Shown here one piece after another: positions 53,797 through 63,817 of a stretch of DNA of 64,000 nucleotides. The notes under the pieces are model-generated. The model saw only the letters and a program-made list of their open reading frames with translations. It made no database searches and was not told where the DNA came from. The position numbers were made by a program, and so were the translations under genes. Each line of letters starts with the position of its first letter. Position 1 is the stretch's first letter. The stretch comes from Pseudalkalibacillus salsuginis (GTDB lineage: Bacteria > Bacillota > Bacilli > Bacillales > Fictibacillaceae). Location of the stretch: NCBI RefSeq assembly GCF_021646685.1, contig NZ_JAKJHW010000006.1, forward strand, positions 62,001 through 126,000, in the 5' to 3' direction.

Positions 53797-54007
53797 AGGA
53801 TAAGAGAGTATGAAAATTTGGGTTGCGGTGAAGCAATGTCTAGCTCCACCGCCCAACCACTTGGATCACTTCAAACTTCCTGCGGCGGTCGACACATTGA
53901 TTTAGGTCGAAGTGTTTACCCACGTAGAACCGAACTTTGTTTGGTTCGAGCCTCCCCGTCCGTATTCCAATGACCTACGTGACTGTGCGGTCGCTTCCGC
54001 TTTTCTT
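53797..54007. repeat. Family A intergenic repeat, full copy
   Basis: AGGATAAGAGAGTATG ... CTAGCTCCACCGCCCAACCA ... ACGTAGAACCGAACTTTGTT ... TCGCTTCCGCTTTTC. Its right flank (GGAAAGGGAGGGAATTTCGC) also matches the flank at 8.43 kb. The stretch 53736-54161 otherwise holds the helD promoter. Confidence 0.85.
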
Positions 54008-54081
54008 TTGCCAGTGGAAAGGGAGGGAATTTCGCAAAAACCAACGATGGGATAAATAGCATCTTAATTCTTAAAATATAC

Positions 54082-54110
54082 TTGTTGCCAGTTCCAAACT
54101 CTGGTAGAAT
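54082..54110 (+). promoter_or_regulatory. SigA-type promoter of the helD-like gene
   Basis: TTGTTG (54082-54087), a 17-base spacer, and TAGAAT (54105-54110). A GTCTGA/TCAGAC hairpin lies in the leader (54120-54135). Confidence 0.6.
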
Positions 54111-54161
54111 TATTTTTCCGTCTGACTTTTCAGACGAATAACTATAAGGAGGTAACTGAAC

Positions 54162-56288
54162 GTGAAGAAACAGATTCAAAGTGCCTTTGATGTTGAGAAG
54201 CAGCAACTCGAACAAATCGCTGCAGAGGTCAAAAGTCAGATCATAAAGCTGGAAAAGATACCGAGGTATTTTGGTGAAGATATTACCGAGCAGGCTCTCG
54301 ATGATCGTCGTGAGCAAGCCCGGAAAAGTCTGCGGATAGCAAAAGAGGAGCCATTTTTCGGAAGACTCGACTTTCATGCAAAGGGAAAGCCTGGACCTGA
54401 GGAGGTCTACATTGGGAAGGTCGGCGTAACGGAGGAATCGACAAACGACCTTATGGTCATCGATTGGCGCGCACCAGTTGCCAGTCTCTTTTATTCATAT
54501 AGTGGTGGGGAAGAGGACATTTATTATATAGCTCCAGAAGGAAGAGTTGATGGTGATATCCATTTGAAACGGAATGTAGTCATCCGTAATCAGAAACTCC
54601 AGCGTGTTGTAGATGCATATGTAAAAGGCAGCACTGAAACGAGGGGAACGGATGAATTTTTGCTTTACCGGTTAGGAGATAAGAAAGACAATCGATTACG
54701 TGACATCGTCTCGACCATTCAAGCTGAACAGAACCATATCATTCGTGCTGACAAAAACCAGCCGCTGATCATCCAAGGGGTTGCAGGATCCGGGAAAACG
54801 ACGGTTGCCCTTCATCGCCTTGCGTATTTGCTATACCATTACAGGGATCATCTCAGTGCCACGCAAATGATCATTTTCGCCCCGAACAGAATGTTTTTAG
54901 ACTATATCTCAAATGTCCTTCCGGAACTTGGAGTAGGCGGGATTCAACAAACTACGTTCGATGAATGGGCACAAGGGATCCTGGAAGAGGGGATCACTGT
55001 TTCAGATCGTGCAGGTGAACTGGAAAGCATTTTTTCAAAAGGGCTGGGAATTAATCAACATATTCGGGAAGCTGGAAGATTGAAAGGCTCATTGGCTTAT
55101 AAAAAAGTTTTAGAGGACGCGTTGGACCAGTTTGAAAAAACAATGGTACCGGAAACGGATTTGAAGCTTTGGGAAGGGGCCGTTTTACCTTCTTCTACCG
55201 TAAAAAAGTGGAACGATGAACAGCGACACTTCCCGATTTCAGTTCGCCGAAAACGGATAATGAATCGTTTGAAGACATGGGCGCAAAACCAAGTAGGCGA
55301 GATGCTTCCCCATGAACGGAAAGAACGGAAGAAAACCGCTGATAGACAATTGAAGGCTTATATGAAAGAATGGCCGGATCACAATGCTTTCACCTTTTAT
55401 AAGGAATTATATAAGAAAACGAGGCTGCAAAGTTTTGCATTACCGATCCAAGGATATTTACCTCGGGGAGTCATAGACGATACAAGAAAGCGGATGAACA
55501 AAAAGGAAGTAACCTCAGAAGATTTACCTGCACTTATCTGGATTCATCAAAGGCTTTTCGGAATGGATAAGCAGGGTACTTATCAACATGTAGTCATAGA
55601 TGAAGCGCAGGATTTTTCACCATTTCATATAAATGTGCTGAGCTTATATGTAACCGAGGATTCGTTTACGATACTCGGTGATATCTCCCAAGGAATCCAC
55701 TCCTACAAAGGGATTGAAAAGTGGAAAGAATTCATTGGGGTGTTTGGAGAGGGAAAGTCCAAATACGTACAGATGAAACGAAGTTATCGTTCTACCCTGG
55801 AGATCATCGAGTATGCGAACCGGATCCTGCAAAACATGCGACATACCGTGGGATTGGCAAAACCCGTATTCCGAAGCGGCGAACCGGTCAGGGAAATCCA
55901 GATAGGCAGGACTGATCGGACTGGGAAGCTCATATCGATTATAGAACAAATCCAGAAGTCGGATGCAAACAGTATTGCATTGATAGGAAGGACGGCAAAG
56001 GATTGTAAGGAAGTCCATGAAAGGTTGACGGAGCATGGAATCGGGGTTTCATTGATAACTGCGGACCAGACGAATTACCAAGGCGGAATTTCGGTGATAC
56101 CTGTATATATGACAAAAGGCTTGGAATTTGATGCCGCGGTAGTTTTGGATGCAGACCCTGATCATTATCAACTCAACGATTCGGATGCAAAGCTCCTATA
56201 TGTGGGATGTACAAGAGCCCTGCACCAATTATGGGTCCTGTACGAAGATGAATTGACACCGCTGGTCCGCACAAAGCTGAACCTTTAG
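54162..56288 (+). CDS. helD: HelD-like UvrD/Rep-family helicase
   Basis: 708 residues from a GTG at 54162 after AAGGAGG. A short N-terminal coiled coil (about 1-50) is followed by a domain with IGKVGVTEESTNDLMVIDWR and VASLFYSY, typical of HelD, then Walker A QGVAGSGKTTVALHRLAYLL (about 204) and motif II VVIDEAQDFSPFH. Late motifs include TKGLEFDAAVVLDA and LLYVGCTRAL. HelD removes stalled RNA polymerase from DNA. B. subtilis HelD is longer (774), mainly in the N-terminal arm, so this may be a shorter class. Confidence 0.88.
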   Translation: MKKQIQSAFDVEKQQLEQIAAEVKSQIIKLEKIPRYFGEDITEQALDDRREQARKSLRIAKEEPFFGRLDFHAKGKPGPEEVYIGKVGVTEESTNDLMVIDWRAPVASLFYSYSGGEEDIYYIAPEGRVDGDIHLKRNVVIRNQKLQRVVDAYVKGSTETRGTDEFLLYRLGDKKDNRLRDIVSTIQAEQNHIIRADKNQPLIIQGVAGSGKTTVALHRLAYLLYHYRDHLSATQMIIFAPNRMFLDYISNVLPELGVGGIQQTTFDEWAQGILEEGITVSDRAGELESIFSKGLGINQHIREAGRLKGSLAYKKVLEDALDQFEKTMVPETDLKLWEGAVLPSSTVKKWNDEQRHFPISVRRKRIMNRLKTWAQNQVGEMLPHERKERKKTADRQLKAYMKEWPDHNAFTFYKELYKKTRLQSFALPIQGYLPRGVIDDTRKRMNKKEVTSEDLPALIWIHQRLFGMDKQGTYQHVVIDEAQDFSPFHINVLSLYVTEDSFTILGDISQGIHSYKGIEKWKEFIGVFGEGKSKYVQMKRSYRSTLEIIEYANRILQNMRHTVGLAKPVFRSGEPVREIQIGRTDRTGKLISIIEQIQKSDANSIALIGRTAKDCKEVHERLTEHGIGVSLITADQTNYQGGISVIPVYMTKGLEFDAAVVLDADPDHYQLNDSDAKLLYVGCTRALHQLWVLYEDELTPLVRTKLNL

Positions 56289-56310
56289 AACCCCCAGTGA
56301 TTCCATCGTC

Positions 56311-56419
56311 GGTACCAGGCACCATTTAAAAAGTCAATAATACCAAGGGGTGTGAAAGTGTACCTGGCACCGATCAGCATCCCAGTGATACCAAGGGGTT
56401 TGGAATGGTGCCTGGTACA
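56311..56419. repeat. REP-like element, left of the threonate operon
   Basis: Starts GGTACCAGGCACC, ends GGTGCCTGGTACA, with an inner GTGTACCTGGCACC. It is nearly identical, in the same orientation, to 61119-61227. Confidence 0.85.
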
Positions 56420-56426
56420 AAACAGA

Positions 56427-56462
56427 AAAAAGGGATGACACTTTTTAAAGTCAGCCCTTTTC
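56427..56462. terminator. Bidirectional terminator
   Basis: AAAAGGGATGAC pairs with GTCAGCCCTTTT (one mismatch), with A and T runs. It serves helD (plus) and gntP (minus). Confidence 0.75.
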
Positions 56463-56501
56463 CTTTTATAGATTATGACTATTAAACTCTTATCCTTTCT
56501 T

Positions 56502-57872
56502 TCATCCTACTATTAGGTTTGCGACCAATAACAATACGAGGGAAGCTGCCCACACGATTGTAGTTGGAATAGACCATGTGAGGATCTGTTCTTTCACATT
56601 TTTTATCCCTAGCATACGGTTTACAACCCAGAATAAGCTGTCATTGAAATAAGAGAATACCATGGCTCCCAGTGTCGCTGCCTGGGCTGCGAGTACCATA
56701 TTAACGTCCAGACCAGTTAGAATCGGTGCTGAAATGGATGCACCTGTAATCATTGCGACTGTACCACTACCTTGGATCAAGCGAACGATACTGGCGATGA
56801 TGAATGGAAGCAAGATAGCAGGCAAGGAAGTCTGCGCAATCTGTTCTGCAATATAATCACCTGCGCCGCTTTCTCTCAACACATTACCTAAAGCACCACC
56901 TGCACCAGTCACAAGCAGGATGATACCTGCATCCTTGATCCCTTCTTCCATACGATCGATCGCAACCGATTGTTTCACATGATTATATAATCCGTAGATG
57001 GCAAAGATAAGTCCAATCCCGACAGCAATGATAGGAGCTCCAAGGAAAGTGATGAGGTCATAAATACCACCTTCGAGCCCGATTGCTGCGATGGTCGTGT
57101 TTAAGAAAATTAAAAAGATCGGTACCAAAATCGGTAATGATGAACGTAGTAAGGACGGGAGGTTTTTATTCTCTTGCATTTCGTAATACTCTTCCAATGT
57201 TTGCGGCATTTCAGGTCTTACAAACCCTTGGCCGTCTTCATCAGGAAGCTGGTAGATCTTTTTACCGACCCATTTCGCGTAATAGACGCCAACAATAATC
57301 AGCGGAATGGCGAAAATCAAACCTGTGATAATCATCCATCCTACATCGACACCGAAGATTCCTGCAACGCCCAATGGTCCAGGGGTAGGAGGAACAGCAT
57401 GGTGTGTCACGGCTAGTCCGACACCAAGCGCGACTCCTAAAGCGACAACAGATTTACCAGTCTTTTTTGATAGCGCTTTCGCAAGTGGCGCTAAAATAAC
57501 GAAAGCTGAATCGACGAAGATAGGGATTGAAACGACATACCCTGTAACAGCCATCGCCCATTCTTCCTTTCGTTTTCCTAACCATTTTATAAAACTATAG
57601 GCCAATCTTTCCGCAGCACCTGATACTTCCAGTATACGTCCCATCATGACACCAAACCCGATGACGATCCCGATTGAACCAAGTGTACCTCCAAACCCTG
57701 AGGTGATGGCATTGACCACGTCAGGGGCTTTCATACCCCCGACGATTCCAGTGATGGATGCGGCAATGATCAATGCAAGAAAGGCATGGATTTTCGTACG
57801 TAAAACTAGAAAGATTAGCAAGAATACACCTAGAACTAAGCCTAATATCATTTGTACTCCAGATGGTTCCAT
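56502..57872 (-). CDS. GntP family sugar-acid permease
   Basis: 456 residues with about 12-14 membrane helices, typical GntP length. Motifs include GFGVMMGRILEVSGAAERLA and HHAVPPTPGPLGVAGIFG. Last gene of the minus-strand operon, 31 bp after pdxA2. It should import a gluconate-like acid, here most likely D-threonate or erythronate. AGGAGG precedes the ATG at 57872. Confidence 0.9.
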   Translation of the reverse strand: MEPSGVQMILGLVLGVFLLIFLVLRTKIHAFLALIIAASITGIVGGMKAPDVVNAITSGFGGTLGSIGIVIGFGVMMGRILEVSGAAERLAYSFIKWLGKRKEEWAMAVTGYVVSIPIFVDSAFVILAPLAKALSKKTGKSVVALGVALGVGLAVTHHAVPPTPGPLGVAGIFGVDVGWMIITGLIFAIPLIIVGVYYAKWVGKKIYQLPDEDGQGFVRPEMPQTLEEYYEMQENKNLPSLLRSSLPILVPIFLIFLNTTIAAIGLEGGIYDLITFLGAPIIAVGIGLIFAIYGLYNHVKQSVAIDRMEEGIKDAGIILLVTGAGGALGNVLRESGAGDYIAEQIAQTSLPAILLPFIIASIVRLIQGSGTVAMITGASISAPILTGLDVNMVLAAQAATLGAMVFSYFNDSLFWVVNRMLGIKNVKEQILTWSIPTTIVWAASLVLLLVANLIVG

Positions 57873-57903
57873 TTAAATGCCTCCTATCAGTTTGTTCATT
57901 TTG

Positions 57904-58923
57904 TTAGATGTTTTCCTGTGTGAATCTAGAAGCGTATTTTGCCGCCAGTTTTATACACTCTTCCATACTGACGGTACTAGCAATCCCTTGTCCGGCTATA
58001 TCGAATGCTGTTCCATGGTCCACGGATGTTCTAAGGAATGGCAAACCATTCGTAATCGATATCGTTCTTTCGAAATCAGTCATTTTTGCAGCGATATGCC
58101 CTTGGTCATGATAGAGGGATAGGACCGCATCGAATTTTCCATTCAATGCATGATGGAAAACCGAATCTGCAGGAACCGGTCCCACGGCATCAATACCATC
58201 TTGATTTGCAAGGTCAATACCTGGTATCAATTCATCAATTTCTTCGCGTCCGAACAAGCCACCTTCACCAGCGTGTGGATTCAACCCTGCAACAGCAAAC
58301 TTCCGCTTTTCAACCCCTAAACGTTGAAGTGCTTTATCACATCGGTTCAAATAATCACGGACCCGTTCCTTTGTCATTTGGTCTATGGCATCCTTGACAC
58401 TAAGATGACGTGTCAAGAAGAAGATCCTCATATTACGAACTTCAAACATCGTCAGTGGATCATCGGTATTTGTAAGAGCAGCAAGCATTTCTGTATGCCC
58501 GATATACGGTACTTCGGCAGCTTTCAATGATTCTTTATTAATCGGAGTCGTTGCCATGACGTGGACGTCACCGGCATTTGCAAGATCAACCGTTTTCTTG
58601 ATGTAATCGTATGCAGCTTGACCACATTGAGCTTGTACTTCTCCGAATTTCAGTTCATCTATCTTCAAGTTCGGAAGATGGATTACATCGATCGTTCCGA
58701 ACTCATATTTTCCTTCCTCTGGTGACTCCACTTTGTTGATAGACAGATTCACATCCATGATCCCGACCGATTTTTCCAAAACTTCAGTATGCCCGATTAC
58801 AATTGGACGGGATTGTTCATAAATCTCTTTTTTACTTAATGCACCGACAGTGATTTCAGGTCCTATTCCTGCAGGATCCCCCATAGGTATAGCGATGATT
58901 GGTCTTTCGATATGTGTTGTCAT
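57904..58923 (-). CDS. pdxA2: 4-phospho-D-threonate/erythronate 3-dehydrogenase PdxA2
   Basis: 339 residues from the ATG at 58923 ([18 protein letters not shown]); the frame is open further, but GGAG and an ATGA overlap with the kinase fix this start. PdxA-family metal site: [24 protein letters not shown], and [11 protein letters not shown]. PdxA2 oxidises 4-phospho-D-threonate or -erythronate, which decarboxylates to dihydroxyacetone phosphate. The operon context (kinase plus GntP) argues for this role and against vitamin B6 synthesis. Confidence 0.9.
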   Translation of the reverse strand: MTTHIERPIIAIPMGDPAGIGPEITVGALSKKEIYEQSRPIVIGHTEVLEKSVGIMDVNLSINKVESPEEGKYEFGTIDVIHLPNLKIDELKFGEVQAQCGQAAYDYIKKTVDLANAGDVHVMATTPINKESLKAAEVPYIGHTEMLAALTNTDDPLTMFEVRNMRIFFLTRHLSVKDAIDQMTKERVRDYLNRCDKALQRLGVEKRKFAVAGLNPHAGEGGLFGREEIDELIPGIDLANQDGIDAVGPVPADSVFHHALNGKFDAVLSLYHDQGHIAAKMTDFERTISITNGLPFLRTSVDHGTAFDIAGQGIASTVSMEECIKLAAKYASRFTQENI

Positions 58924-60230
58924 ACTTTCTTCTCCTTTCTGTATTGGGAAAGTTTGTTTTTTAAAAGTTGGACGCAATCGTAAATGGCTTTCTTGTCACC
59001 GACAAGTCCGCCTTTCGTAACAACGGAAATACCATCGAAATGTCCACCGATGAACTGGCCGTAAGCTGCTAATGGAATGACTTCATCGTCAAGATGTATG
59101 CCGGATGCCCCACTTATGGCACAAATAGAAGCTGTAACATCACCTCCGCTTGAAAAACAACCTTCAATTTTATATGGAGATCGTTCTATCAGTTTCCTTG
59201 AAATCTTCGCAAGCCCATCGGTTATTCGTTTGGCTAGAGCATCCTCGGAAGATTTTTCAATAAGGGCTTTTTCTTTCAAGTTCACCCGTTTTGCACCAGG
59301 ATGGTAGGTAGTAACCACAATGAGGTCATTTTCCTGTACCATTATCAAGCCTTTATCAACGGAACGCTGTATCTCTTCTTCCCATCTTCCATTAAAAGTG
59401 GCAAGCTTTTCTGCGTCTACATAAATAGGTTTAATTTGAGTTTTTGAGTACAGGTATTCAAGCTGCCTTCCGGTCATCGCAGTAGCACTACCAACAGTGA
59501 CAAGGATTTTGGTTGGTTTTACTTGGTGCTGGATATAATCACGGCAATAGGAAGCTGTGAGGGGCCCAGGGTCACACGGTATGACCATCTTGTTTTCAAT
59601 CATCGTCATCGCTCTTGCAATTTCATCGATTTCTTCATCGGTAACTGCATCGATGGAAATGATCCGGATGCCTTTTTCGATTAGATCCTTTATCCTGGTA
59701 GTGATAGGTTCTGCTCCTTCCAGAACTGTGGACAAAGGGATGTGTTCTACAGGGTATACGCTTTGTGCTTGAATGATATTTGGAACATACGATTCAGTTA
59801 GAGGTTTAATCGGATCTCTTGCCACATCTGTTTCTTGTAATGGAACACCGTCAACCAGTAGGTAGCCACCTGTGGTGACACGTCCTGATTTAGGAAAGGA
59901 GGGACATACGATCGCTATGGTTTCTTCACCTAATTCATTAAGCATCGCATCAATTTCATATCCGAAATGTCCTCTGACAGTACTGTCAATTCTTTTGCAA
60001 AATATAGTTACGCCCTGTTTTTTGAATTTATCGATAGCTGTTTTTACACGTTGCTTGCATACATTGACCGGGGAATACCGGCTGTCAGTATCAATGCAAA
60101 TCGCATCATATCGGTTTTTTTCAGGCAATGGAGCGTCCCGTACTATTGTCGCTGTCTTGAATCCTTGCTTTGTGAGTCTGACACCTGTTGCATTCGCACC
60201 GGTCAAATCATCTGCAATAACTCCAATCAC
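58920..60230 (-). CDS. Four-carbon acid sugar kinase (DUF1537 family)
   Basis: 436 residues. N-terminal domain starts [16 protein letters not shown], with the C-terminal ATP-binding domain ([29 protein letters not shown]). The family phosphorylates D-threonate, D-erythronate or L-threonate at C4. With PdxA2 it gives a complete route to dihydroxyacetone phosphate plus CO2. The start is GTG at 60230, one base after the regulator stop; GAGG lies 9 bases upstream. It overlaps pdxA2 by 4 bp. Confidence 0.9.
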   Translation of the reverse strand: MIGVIADDLTGANATGVRLTKQGFKTATIVRDAPLPEKNRYDAICIDTDSRYSPVNVCKQRVKTAIDKFKKQGVTIFCKRIDSTVRGHFGYEIDAMLNELGEETIAIVCPSFPKSGRVTTGGYLLVDGVPLQETDVARDPIKPLTESYVPNIIQAQSVYPVEHIPLSTVLEGAEPITTRIKDLIEKGIRIISIDAVTDEEIDEIARAMTMIENKMVIPCDPGPLTASYCRDYIQHQVKPTKILVTVGSATAMTGRQLEYLYSKTQIKPIYVDAEKLATFNGRWEEEIQRSVDKGLIMVQENDLIVVTTYHPGAKRVNLKEKALIEKSSEDALAKRITDGLAKISRKLIERSPYKIEGCFSSGGDVTASICAISGASGIHLDDEVIPLAAYGQFIGGHFDGISVVTKGGLVGDKKAIYDCVQLLKNKLSQYRKEKKV

Positions 60231-60231
60231 A

Positions 60232-61002
60232 TCAAGTTTCCTCGCTTTCTACCTGGTAGGTCTTTACTTGTTGCTCAATGAGTGCATAATCTTCTTTCTC
60301 ACCCCGATTATCTGTAATGAAGCCATTCAAATCATCTAATGAACAAACTTTACTGAATGCTTTATGGTTTAATTTACTTGAATCAGCCAGCAGCCAGGTT
60401 TCTTCCGCTGCTTCCCTCATCAGTTTTTTGACGAGCGCTTTTTCCAAAGTGGGTGCTGTGACACCTGCCTGAATATCGATTGCATGGGCACCAAGGAAAA
60501 ACAAATCGACGTGGACCCCTCTTAAAAATTCCTGGGTCTGTGCACCGAGTAACGCTCCTACATTGTTCTGGAGATCTCCCCCAGTAACGATCACTTTCAA
60601 TGATGAATCGACAAGTTCACTTGCAATCTTTATATCGTTGGTAATGATGGTAAGATCCTTCCGATTAACTAATAGTTTTGCTAACTCCAGGGTAGTAGTT
60701 CCAGAATCCAGTAAAATACTCGCTCCATCTGGAATGAATCCTGCGGCTTTTTTTGCTATCGCTCTTTTTTCATGGACATCTTTTGTTTCTTTATTAAAGT
60801 AGGGTGTTTCAAGGGTAAGGGACTTAGGCGAAACCGCTCCCCCATGAGTTCTGATCAATTTTCCATCCTGTTCTAATTGGGCAAGATCACGCCGGATGGT
60901 CATTTGAGAAACATTGAACATTTCACTTAAATGTTCAATATCTACTTTTCCAGTTTCATTCACATGTGAGATGATCCTTTCCCTTCTCTGTGATGGGGAC
61001 AT
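60232..61002 (-). CDS. DeoR-family transcriptional regulator
   Basis: 256 residues from the ATG at 61002 (SPSQRRERIISHVNETGK), with AAAGGA 9 bases upstream. N-terminal HTH (LSEMFNVSQMTIRRDLAQLE) and a DeoR C-terminal sensor domain (ILLDSGTTTLELAKLL; VTGGDLQNNVGALLG). First gene of the threonate/erythronate operon and probably its repressor, with a phosphorylated sugar acid as likely inducer. Confidence 0.9.
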   Translation of the reverse strand: MSPSQRRERIISHVNETGKVDIEHLSEMFNVSQMTIRRDLAQLEQDGKLIRTHGGAVSPKSLTLETPYFNKETKDVHEKRAIAKKAAGFIPDGASILLDSGTTTLELAKLLVNRKDLTIITNDIKIASELVDSSLKVIVTGGDLQNNVGALLGAQTQEFLRGVHVDLFFLGAHAIDIQAGVTAPTLEKALVKKLMREAAEETWLLADSSKLNHKAFSKVCSLDDLNGFITDNRGEKEDYALIEQQVKTYQVESEET

Positions 61003-61118
61003 TATGTTCATTCCTTTACGTATTTGTTCATTTTTATCATCTTTCACTCACGATTATGTTAAAAACGAACATAAATGTCAACAAAAATGTTCATTTTTAT
61101 CATTTTAAATCTCATTTC

Positions 61119-61227
61119 GGTACCAGGCACCATTTAAAAAGTCAATAATACCAAGGGTTTTGAAAGTGTACCAGGCACCGTTCAGCATCCCAGTGATACC
61201 AAGGGGGTTAGAACGGTGCCTGGTACA
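61119..61227. repeat. REP-like element, right of the threonate operon
   Basis: Starts GGTACCAGGCACC and ends GGTGCCTGGTACAC. Nearly identical to 56311-56419 and in the same direction; it lies between the DeoR and LacI genes. Confidence 0.85.
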
Positions 61228-61253
61228 CTATGTTTTTTATTTAAAAAAAACGC

Positions 61254-61301
61254 TTGTAATTTTTCAGACTTTTCAATATAATCGTTATGAAAACGATTTC
61301 A
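61254..61301 (+). promoter_or_regulatory. lacI-family gene promoter with operator/cre-like palindrome
   Basis: TTGTAA (61254-61259), 17-base spacer, perfect TATAAT (61277-61282). TGAAAACGATTTCA (61288-61301) just downstream matches the cre consensus and is also a good LacI-family operator, so it may give autorepression, CcpA control or both. Confidence 0.72.
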
Positions 61302-61348
61302 TATATGCATATCTGGGAGGAGGGGGAATCCTATACGTAGGAGATCGA

Positions 61349-62335
61349 ATGGCGACGATATCTGATGTAGCTGAACGTGCCGGATTATCACGTACTACTG
61401 TTTCACGGGTGATCAATCAACATCCCTATGTCAGTGAGGAAAAGAAAAAACTTGTAAAACAGGCGATGGAAGAGCTTCAGTATGTACCTAATTCCAATGC
61501 GCAGAAATTAAGGAAGCAAAAAACCGAGACGATTGCGGTATATGTGCCGCGTCTCACCAATCCATTTTTCAGCCAACTGGTTGAAACGATGGAAGAAGTC
61601 GCAGCAGAAGAAGGATTCCAACTCTTATTCTGCCAAACGAGGTATAACAAGCAACAGGAATTAAGTTACCTGCAATTGTTGCGAGGAAAGCAGATTGATG
61701 GATTGATCTTGACGTCAATGGAAAATCATTGGAGCGAAATTGAACCTTATTTAACGTACGGTCCCATCGTACTTTGTAATGAATATGACTATGAAGCCAA
61801 AGTTCCGATGGCACATCTAGACCAGGTTATGGGTGGTTATATCGGAACCAAACACTTGATCGACCGTGGACATCAATCGATCGTGTACTGCAGTTCAGAG
61901 CCAGGTGGTAGCAGGGTATCCAAAGGCAGACAAGAAGGGTACATAAAAGCCATGCAGCAGATTGGCATCTCAATTAAGCCCGAATGGATGTATACGGATC
62001 AATTTACAATTGAAGGTGGAAAACGCTTATTCTACCGGCTCCATAATCTGAAGGAGCGGCCGACAGCCGTTTTTACTGGAAGTGATGAAGTAGCTTCAGG
62101 GCTCATATTCGAAGCAAGGAAAAATGGCTATCGGATTCCTGATGATCTTGCCGTCATTGGATTTGACGATCAACCAGTCGCAGAATTGTTGGGCCTGACA
62201 ACGGTCAAGCAACCTGTCCACCAATTAGGAAGGACTGCGATGGAATTGATGGTCGAACAAATCCAATCATCCCGAAAAATCAGCTCTAACCGGGTCGAAT
62301 TACCATTTGAACTGATCATTCGAGATTCAACATGA
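61349..62335 (+). CDS. LacI-family transcriptional regulator
   Basis: 328 residues from the ATG at 61349, with GGAG 5 bases upstream; the frame is open to 61160, but through promoter and repeat sequence. N-terminal HTH (TISDVAERAGLSRTTVSRVI), hinge (YVPNSNAQKLR), then a periplasmic-binding-like effector domain (TAVFTGSDEVASGLI). It probably controls the sugar ABC transporter downstream; the effector sugar is unknown. Confidence 0.92.
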   Translation: MATISDVAERAGLSRTTVSRVINQHPYVSEEKKKLVKQAMEELQYVPNSNAQKLRKQKTETIAVYVPRLTNPFFSQLVETMEEVAAEEGFQLLFCQTRYNKQQELSYLQLLRGKQIDGLILTSMENHWSEIEPYLTYGPIVLCNEYDYEAKVPMAHLDQVMGGYIGTKHLIDRGHQSIVYCSSEPGGSRVSKGRQEGYIKAMQQIGISIKPEWMYTDQFTIEGGKRLFYRLHNLKERPTAVFTGSDEVASGLIFEARKNGYRIPDDLAVIGFDDQPVAELLGLTTVKQPVHQLGRTAMELMVEQIQSSRKISSNRVELPFELIIRDST

Positions 62336-62371
62336 AAGATTTTTATCCATATTCTTTTTTTTAAAGATTTA

Positions 62372-62385
62372 TGAAATCGATTCCA
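62372..62385 (+). promoter_or_regulatory. Operator/cre-like site before the sugar-binding protein gene
   Basis: TGAAATCGATTCCA resembles the palindrome at 61288 and matches the cre consensus at all but one fixed position. It lies 20 bases before the start at 62405. Confidence 0.55.
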
Positions 62386-62404
62386 ATTTAAGGGAGAGAT
62401 CAGT

Positions 62405-63703
62405 ATGAAAAAACCAAAATGGACAAGTTTATTCTCAATTTTACTTATTTTAAGTCTTATCCTAGCGGCCTGCAGCTCTAATGAAGATAGTGGAAGCGGC
62501 GGTAATGATGATGAAAAAGGATCAGATGAAAAAGAAGTGACGATCGTATATGCAAGAGGTCAAGATGCAACGAAAGCGACAGATGAAATCATCAAAGCGT
62601 TCGAAAAAGAACACCCGAACATCAAAGTTGAATTCCGTGAAATGCCATCTGACACTGGTGCCCAGCATGATGCTTACGTCACAGCATTAAACGGTAAATC
62701 AAGTGAAATCGATGTCATGGACCTTGATGTCGTGTGGCCGGCAGAATTTGCGCAGGCAGGTTATGTCATGCCGCTCGATCGCTTTTTGAAAAAGGATGGA
62801 ATCAATCTTGACGATTATAACGAAGGAGCAGTAACTGCTGCGAACTTCCAGGGAAAACAATGGGCGATGCCTAAATTCATCGATGCAGGAATGCTTTTCT
62901 ATCGTACCGATATAACGGAAGAACCACCCAAAACATGGGATGAACTTATGACCGAAGCAAGTGAACTTCAAGGTAAGGAAGGCACGAAATTCGGGTACTT
63001 GATGCAAGCGAAGCAATACGAAGGATTAGTATGTAACGCGGTTGAATTCATTGCATCTTACGGCGGGGCGATCGTCAATGAAGACGGCGAAGCAGTGGTT
63101 GATAGTCCAGAAGCAATCAACGGCCTTAAGAAGCTGGTTGAAGTAGCGAATGCAGACTTCGTACCTAAAAACATCACGACATTCACAGAAACTGAATCCC
63201 ATACGTCATTCATTGAAGGAGAGTCTCCGTTCATCCGTAACTGGCCGTACCAATATGCTTTAGCAAATGACGAAGAGCAATCTAAGATTGTCGGAAATGT
63301 GGGAGTTGCACCACTGCCAGCAGGTGACGCAGGATCCGCTGCAGCACTCGGGGGATGGATGACTGCAATCAATAAATTTTCCGAACATCCACAAGAAGCC
63401 TGGGAATTCGTAAAATTCATGACTGGGCCTGAAGGGCAAAAGATTTCAGCGATCCATGGCGGTCTTGCTCCTACGATCCCTTCTCTCTTCGAGGATGAGG
63501 AAATTTTAGAAGCGAACCCGTTCTTTAAAGAAGAAGGATTCGTAAACGCACTCGAGTCTGCGGTATCTCGTCCGGTTGTTCCAAACTACCCTGAGATTTC
63601 AGAAATCATTCAAATCGAAGTCTCTAAAGCGATTGCAGGGGAGAGTACACCAGAAGAAGCAGCTAAAGCGATGCAATCAAAAATCGATAGTGCAATGAAA
63701 TAA
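62405..63703 (+). CDS. Sugar ABC transporter substrate-binding lipoprotein
   Basis: 432 residues. The signal peptide ends in a lipobox (LAACS, Cys about 22). The mature part is a family 1 solute-binding protein (FEKEHPNIKVEFREMPSD; DVVWPAEFAQAGYV; GGWMTAINKFSEHP). The sequence recalls trehalose/maltose binding proteins of the ThuE/LpqY group, but the sugar is not certain. GGGAGAG precedes the ATG. The permease gene follows 114 bp later. Confidence 0.9.
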   Translation: MKKPKWTSLFSILLILSLILAACSSNEDSGSGGNDDEKGSDEKEVTIVYARGQDATKATDEIIKAFEKEHPNIKVEFREMPSDTGAQHDAYVTALNGKSSEIDVMDLDVVWPAEFAQAGYVMPLDRFLKKDGINLDDYNEGAVTAANFQGKQWAMPKFIDAGMLFYRTDITEEPPKTWDELMTEASELQGKEGTKFGYLMQAKQYEGLVCNAVEFIASYGGAIVNEDGEAVVDSPEAINGLKKLVEVANADFVPKNITTFTETESHTSFIEGESPFIRNWPYQYALANDEEQSKIVGNVGVAPLPAGDAGSAAALGGWMTAINKFSEHPQEAWEFVKFMTGPEGQKISAIHGGLAPTIPSLFEDEEILEANPFFKEEGFVNALESAVSRPVVPNYPEISEIIQIEVSKAIAGESTPEEAAKAMQSKIDSAMK

Positions 63704-63748
63704 CGAAAATCGGATAGGGCTGGCTCTAACATGTGTCACTCGGGGTTG

Positions 63749-63777
63749 GTATCTTGATGTCATCCTGAGTAAGATAC
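63749..63777 (+). promoter_or_regulatory. Inverted repeat between binding protein and permease genes
   Basis: GTATCTT pairs with AAGATAC across a 15-base loop, no T run. Such hairpins often protect the binding-protein mRNA; that role is inferred. Confidence 0.4.
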
Positions 63778-63817
63778 GATTGGGTCAGCTTCTATCATTG
63801 AAAGGTGTGAAAAGGGA

